Assembly (NCBI RefSeq): GCF_026250525.1
Contig: NZ_CP111061.1
Location: 57,000-120,999 of the forward strand
Length of the DNA stretch: 64,000 nt
Source: Chondrinema litorale
Lineage (GTDB): Bacteria > Bacteroidota > Bacteroidia > Cytophagales > Flammeovirgaceae
Direction: 5' to 3'
The position numbers were made by a program, and so were the translations under genes. Shown in pieces: positions 61,276 to 64,000 of this stretch (its first letter is position 1; each line of letters starts with the position of its first letter). A model generated the notes under the pieces. That model did no database searches. It saw only the letters and a program-made list of their open reading frames with translations, and was not told the DNA's origin.

Positions 61276-61395
61276 TTTAATAATAGAAATGCTTTTCTAG
61301 AGAAGTAATAGCTATTGATTTAAACCCAGAGTGTTAATTTTTTCAGTTTTACCAGCTGTGATCTCAACAACATTATTCATCTAAAACATTCTGTT

Positions 61396-61869
61396 ATGAG
61401 ATCCCTACAGTTTTTTATTTTCATTTTTTTACTTCAAGCTTGTCAGAGTCAAGATAATGCGACAGATAACGCCGAGATAATTGCAAAATTCGAAGCCGTA
61501 TCTGATACATATGCCGAAGCTGTAAAGTCTGTTGATGCCCAAGCAGTTCTTTCATTTTGGGTAGATGATTTAATGATTTATCGCCCAAGTTCTGCAGATA
61601 TTTCTGGAAAACCAGCATTTACAAAGTTTATAGAAGATTTGTATAAGAAACTCGAAGTAGAAGATATAAAAATTAAATCTCGGGAGGTAGAAGTTTCAAA
61701 TGATTTAGTTGTGGAGATAGTTTCATTTACTGAACGACTGCGAATTGATGGTGGAGAGTTTCAGGATATTAAAGGAAAGTATCTGGCTGTTTGGAAAAAA
61801 TCTGGACAAACGTGGAAGATCAGCAAAATGGTTACCTTACCAGAAGGCAAAGACGAGGTGCATAATTAA
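61396..61869 (+). CDS. NTF2-like (DUF4440-type) lipoprotein, likely paralogue
   Basis: A 157-residue lipoprotein (MRSLQFFIFIFLLQACQSQD, lipid cysteine at LQAC). The core repeats the plan of its upstream neighbour: EAVKSVDAQAVLSFWVDDLM, YRPSSADISGKPAFTKFIED, then GKYLAVWKKSGQTWKISKMV. The YLAVWKKSGQTWKISK segment aligns well with HLAIWQKQNDGEWKISR in the preceding protein, supporting tandem duplication. Function unknown. Confidence 0.8.
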   Translation: MRSLQFFIFIFLLQACQSQDNATDNAEIIAKFEAVSDTYAEAVKSVDAQAVLSFWVDDLMIYRPSSADISGKPAFTKFIEDLYKKLEVEDIKIKSREVEVSNDLVVEIVSFTERLRIDGGEFQDIKGKYLAVWKKSGQTWKISKMVTLPEGKDEVHN

Positions 61870-61951
61870 TGTTATTTAATAAGAGAAACCTCACAAATTA
61901 TTGGCTCGTTTATAACTGTATAATACAACAAATACTTCATATTTTAGATAA

Positions 61952-62437
61952 ATGGGCCAAACGTTAATTCTTCTTTTTTTACTTATTTTTCCTCTCTCTT
62001 TTACAGTTTATGGGTTTTACGAAATTCTAGAAGAAATCAATTTCAAGAAAAAAGGAATTACCACCATTGGCAAAGTGGTAGGTAGTGTTTCTGCAATTCA
62101 TCATTACGAAGAGTACCAATTACTCAATGGGCCTTATGCCAGCAAACCAGAAACCCGACCGGGAGAATTCTTGATTTTTGAATACAATGTCGGCGATGAA
62201 ACTTGGAGGAGTAGAACGCTAAAAACATACAAAAAGCCACTCACAGAGTTAACTGTAATTTATAATCCCAAAGACCCTTCAGATTTAATGGTTAATGGCT
62301 TTTACAGAGTTGGTTCAGCAAAGTACTACCGTATTATTGCAGGTTTGTTTTTTTATGGTGATGTTTCTAAAGCCTTTTATATAATTCTGTTTAATTATAG
62401 TATTGCCCAATTTAATTTCTTTTACATTTGCATGTAA
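61952..62437 (+). CDS. DUF3592-like membrane protein
   Basis: A 161-residue protein with an N-terminal helix LILLFLLIFPLSFTVYGFYE, a soluble beta domain containing KKGITTIGKVVGSVSAIHHY, EFLIFEYNVGDETWRSRTLK and TELTVIYNPKDPSDLMVNGF, and a C-terminal hydrophobic stretch (YRIIAGLFFYGDVSKAFYII). The G-K-V and V-x-Y-N-P-x-x-P pattern is that of DUF3592, small membrane proteins of unknown function. The last 20 residues (IILFNYSIAQFNFFYICM) look atypical and could mark a damaged 3' end. Confidence 0.7.
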   Translation: MGQTLILLFLLIFPLSFTVYGFYEILEEINFKKKGITTIGKVVGSVSAIHHYEEYQLLNGPYASKPETRPGEFLIFEYNVGDETWRSRTLKTYKKPLTELTVIYNPKDPSDLMVNGFYRVGSAKYYRIIAGLFFYGDVSKAFYIILFNYSIAQFNFFYICM

Positions 62438-62502
62438 TAACCAGTTACGAAAAGTATGTGACATGCTGAATTATTGAATGTCAACCAAAAGATTAGTGAA
62501 GA

Positions 62503-62934
62503 ATGAATAGACTGAATGTAATTACTATCCTCATTTTATTATTATCCGCTTGTGATAATTCTCCCAAATTCGAATATCAATCACCTACACCAAAGCAAGC
62601 CAGTGAAAACTTAGGCGCTTATTTAAGGCAAGCCCCTTTTGAAAATGAGTGGAATCAACAAGGTGAAGATGAAAATACCGTAGTTTTTACCAATGCTGAA
62701 CAGGTTTTCCCTTTTATGGTGAAGTTCAAAAATGAGGATGATGACCTAAAGTCTCAGAAATATGGGGAAGTAAAAGATTTTTACGCTCAGCAAACAGTGA
62801 TTTATAAAGATGTTTTTTGGGGTGAGTTGTTTGTGTATGGTGGTCTTTTGTTTAATCAGGAGCCATTGTTTTTGAATCGCTTTTTTTCAGAAATGGGCAA
62901 TCCGTTATTTATAGGACTTACGCATTTAAGTTAA
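62503..62934 (+). CDS. Lipoprotein gene truncated by an insertion sequence
   Basis: The ORF starts as a lipoprotein (MNRLNVITILILLLSACDNS, lipid cysteine at SAC) and runs with good coding character (EWNQQGEDENTVVFTNAEQV, QKYGEVKDFYAQQTVIYKDV) up to about position 62911. There the IS inverted repeat begins, and the remaining codons (ending GLTHLS) are read from the insertion element. The original C-terminus is therefore lost or lies beyond the right edge of the window. Function unknown. Confidence 0.75.
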   Translation: MNRLNVITILILLLSACDNSPKFEYQSPTPKQASENLGAYLRQAPFENEWNQQGEDENTVVFTNAEQVFPFMVKFKNEDDDLKSQKYGEVKDFYAQQTVIYKDVFWGELFVYGGLLFNQEPLFLNRFFSEMGNPLFIGLTHLS

Positions 62935-64000
62935 AAATGATAATAGGATTAGCAAGAATCTGTTTAAGATAGTTGCTGAACGGAAGTACTTTGATTTGAT
63001 AGAGTGTTGTTTTCAACTGTTTTGCAAGGAGTTTCAGCCCTATCCAAGCCTGGTAGCAGCAAGCTAGATGGTTCCTCTGGGAGATTGCCTTTCGGCATTG
63101 GCACTTCTCAGAGCCTGTAAGCTGTTTGTATTCCCTGTGGAACTGCTCAATCTGCCATCTGATCTGGGATTCGTTTTCGGCCTCAAATACATTCATCCTG
63201 TCCGATAGATCATTTGTGATCACCCATTCAATGTCCCCGTTTAGGGAGACTATCTTGAATAATTTGACGGGGTAAGGGTATTTTTTGAGTTTGACCTGTA
63301 CGCCTTCCAGCAGTTGCCTACCGGAAAGCTCGACTGTGCCCACAGCCTGCATCCCTGTGTCTCTGGATAGGCTGACTTGGCGGTTGCTCTTCAGGGTAGT
63401 GAAGAATGTCCAGCCGCTTCTGTGCACAAGCTTAAGGTTGTCCATGGAAGCATACCAGCTGTCAAAAAGTATCTTTTTGGCTTTCAGGTCTTTACGCATG
63501 GTCATTCGGGTGAACATCTCCTGGAAATGGTCATTCTTGGTCTTCTTATCCGTTTCTGGGTGGTAGATTCGGTAATCGATAGGATAGTAATCCCCATCAA
63601 TGCCATTGCTGTGTACCATGTTTACCAGATTGATCCCATTGACTAGGCCATGCTCATTGCCTGAGTACTGCCTTTTGGCCAATTCTATATACCGGGAATA
63701 CCTCTTTGCCTGAACACTGTCATCGACAAGGATAAATGAGTCTGGGCTATCTTGGAGATGGCCCTTGACAATATCCCACAGGTCGGAAGAGGTAAATTTA
63801 GAATGGGCTAGAAAACGTGTGACTTGGTCATGACTGACATCCATAGAATGGGCTGCCATGTGGGTACAGGTATAATTCCCGTGAGTATGGAGAAGATATG
63901 ATATGTACAGAGATTTATTCATATAAATCAGTATTAAAAAATACAATCTCTCAAATCTTGAGCATTTTTGCTAGAGAAATTTAATATTGCGTAAGTCCTA
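62912..64000. mobile_element. Complete insertion sequence, 1089 bp, IS4/IS701-like
   Basis: TAGGACTTACGCA at 62912-62924 is exactly repeated in inverted form at 63988-64000, the last base of the window. Between them is one transposase gene. The element is visibly richer in G+C than its surroundings and interrupts a lipoprotein gene. A target duplication cannot be read because the right flank is outside the window. Family assignment is by transposase motifs only. Confidence 0.9.
62918..63922 (-). CDS. IS4/IS701-like DDE transposase
   Basis: A 334-residue transposase; I choose the ATG at 63922 (MNKSLYISYLLHTHGNYTCT), as the longer frame begins with a TTG at 63946. Candidate catalytic acids are D in FILVDDSVQAKRY, D in KKILFDSWYASMDNLK and E in RWQIEQFHREYKQLTGSEKC, consistent with a DDE fold. 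The N-terminal MDVSHDQVTRFLAHSKFTS is a DNA-binding helix region typical of the group. The stop codon lies inside the left inverted repeat of the element. No frameshift or internal stop, so the gene appears intact. Confidence 0.88.
   Translation of the reverse strand: MNKSLYISYLLHTHGNYTCTHMAAHSMDVSHDQVTRFLAHSKFTSSDLWDIVKGHLQDSPDSFILVDDSVQAKRYSRYIELAKRQYSGNEHGLVNGINLVNMVHSNGIDGDYYPIDYRIYHPETDKKTKNDHFQEMFTRMTMRKDLKAKKILFDSWYASMDNLKLVHRSGWTFFTTLKSNRQVSLSRDTGMQAVGTVELSGRQLLEGVQVKLKKYPYPVKLFKIVSLNGDIEWVITNDLSDRMNVFEAENESQIRWQIEQFHREYKQLTGSEKCQCRKAISQRNHLACCYQAWIGLKLLAKQLKTTLYQIKVLPFSNYLKQILANPIIIFNLNA

Overview
The window reads as an AT-rich member of the Bacteroidota, most likely a marine-type Cytophagales bacterium. 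The evidence is a TonB-dependent receptor with an N-terminal carboxypeptidase-regulatory-like domain, lipoproteins with acidic runs after the lipid cysteine, DUF4270, DUF4199 and DUF6090-type proteins, a TPR histidine kinase typical of the phylum, an absence of obvious Shine-Dalgarno sequences, and one promoter that fits the TTG-N20-TAnnTTTG consensus. I see no rRNA, tRNA or CRISPR array. Near the middle (about 32.1-37.0 kb) is a plasmid-type replication and partition module: a Rep_3-like initiator, about 16 direct iterons, ParA, ParB and a BRO-N protein. The window is therefore probably part of a large plasmid or chromid carrying metabolic genes.

Layout. 0-7.4 kb is a corrinoid region: a btuF-btuC-btuD-like ABC importer, a chlI/chlD-type chelatase gene interrupted by an A-run that looks like a programmed -1 frameshift site, and a convergent cobT-cobS-cobC operon. 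7.6-9.5 kb holds a secreted MORN-like protein and a tiny coiled-coil ORF. 9.6-16.7 kb is a chemosensory operon read leftward: STAS protein, CheY, CheA, CheW, MCP, terminator, CheR, CheB. 17.2-22.7 kb is a tightly packed leftward cluster: S8 peptidase without signal peptide, small acidic protein, TPR histidine kinase, LuxR-type response regulator, AraC regulator, SRPBCC protein. 23.1-28.8 kb holds surface-lipoprotein genes (DUF4270, kelch) and a rightward YHYH / MORN-like / SCO1 operon. 28.8-32.0 kb holds a TonB receptor with a well-defined promoter and palindrome, and a PAS-LuxR regulator.

32.1-37.0 kb is the replicon core. 37.2-40.7 kb has an NTF2-like lipoprotein and a two-gene set (carboxypeptidase-regulatory-like protein plus TlpA-like thioredoxin) that looks richer in G+C than its surroundings. 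40.9-59.8 kb is ordinary accessory metabolism: SDR, homocysteine methyltransferase, GNAT, epimerase, HAD, VOC, methyltransferase, LysE, IlvD, ACT, aldo/keto reductase, DEDDh exonuclease and several small membrane proteins. It ends with an unusual fusion of an E2-type lipoyl domain to a phage tail-collar domain. 59.9-64 kb shows decay and transposition: a gene split by one in-frame stop, NTF2-like lipoproteins, and a complete insertion sequence (13-bp inverted repeats at 62912 and 64000) that cuts the 3' end of a lipoprotein gene.

How they fit together. The importer, chelatase and lower-ligand assembly genes all serve cobalamin. The che operon is a self-contained array with its own receptor carrying a possible CheR tether. 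The most striking items are the frameshift-encoded chelatase subunits, the lipoyl-collar fusion, the helically phased iterons, and the operator-like palindrome abutting the TonB receptor promoter.
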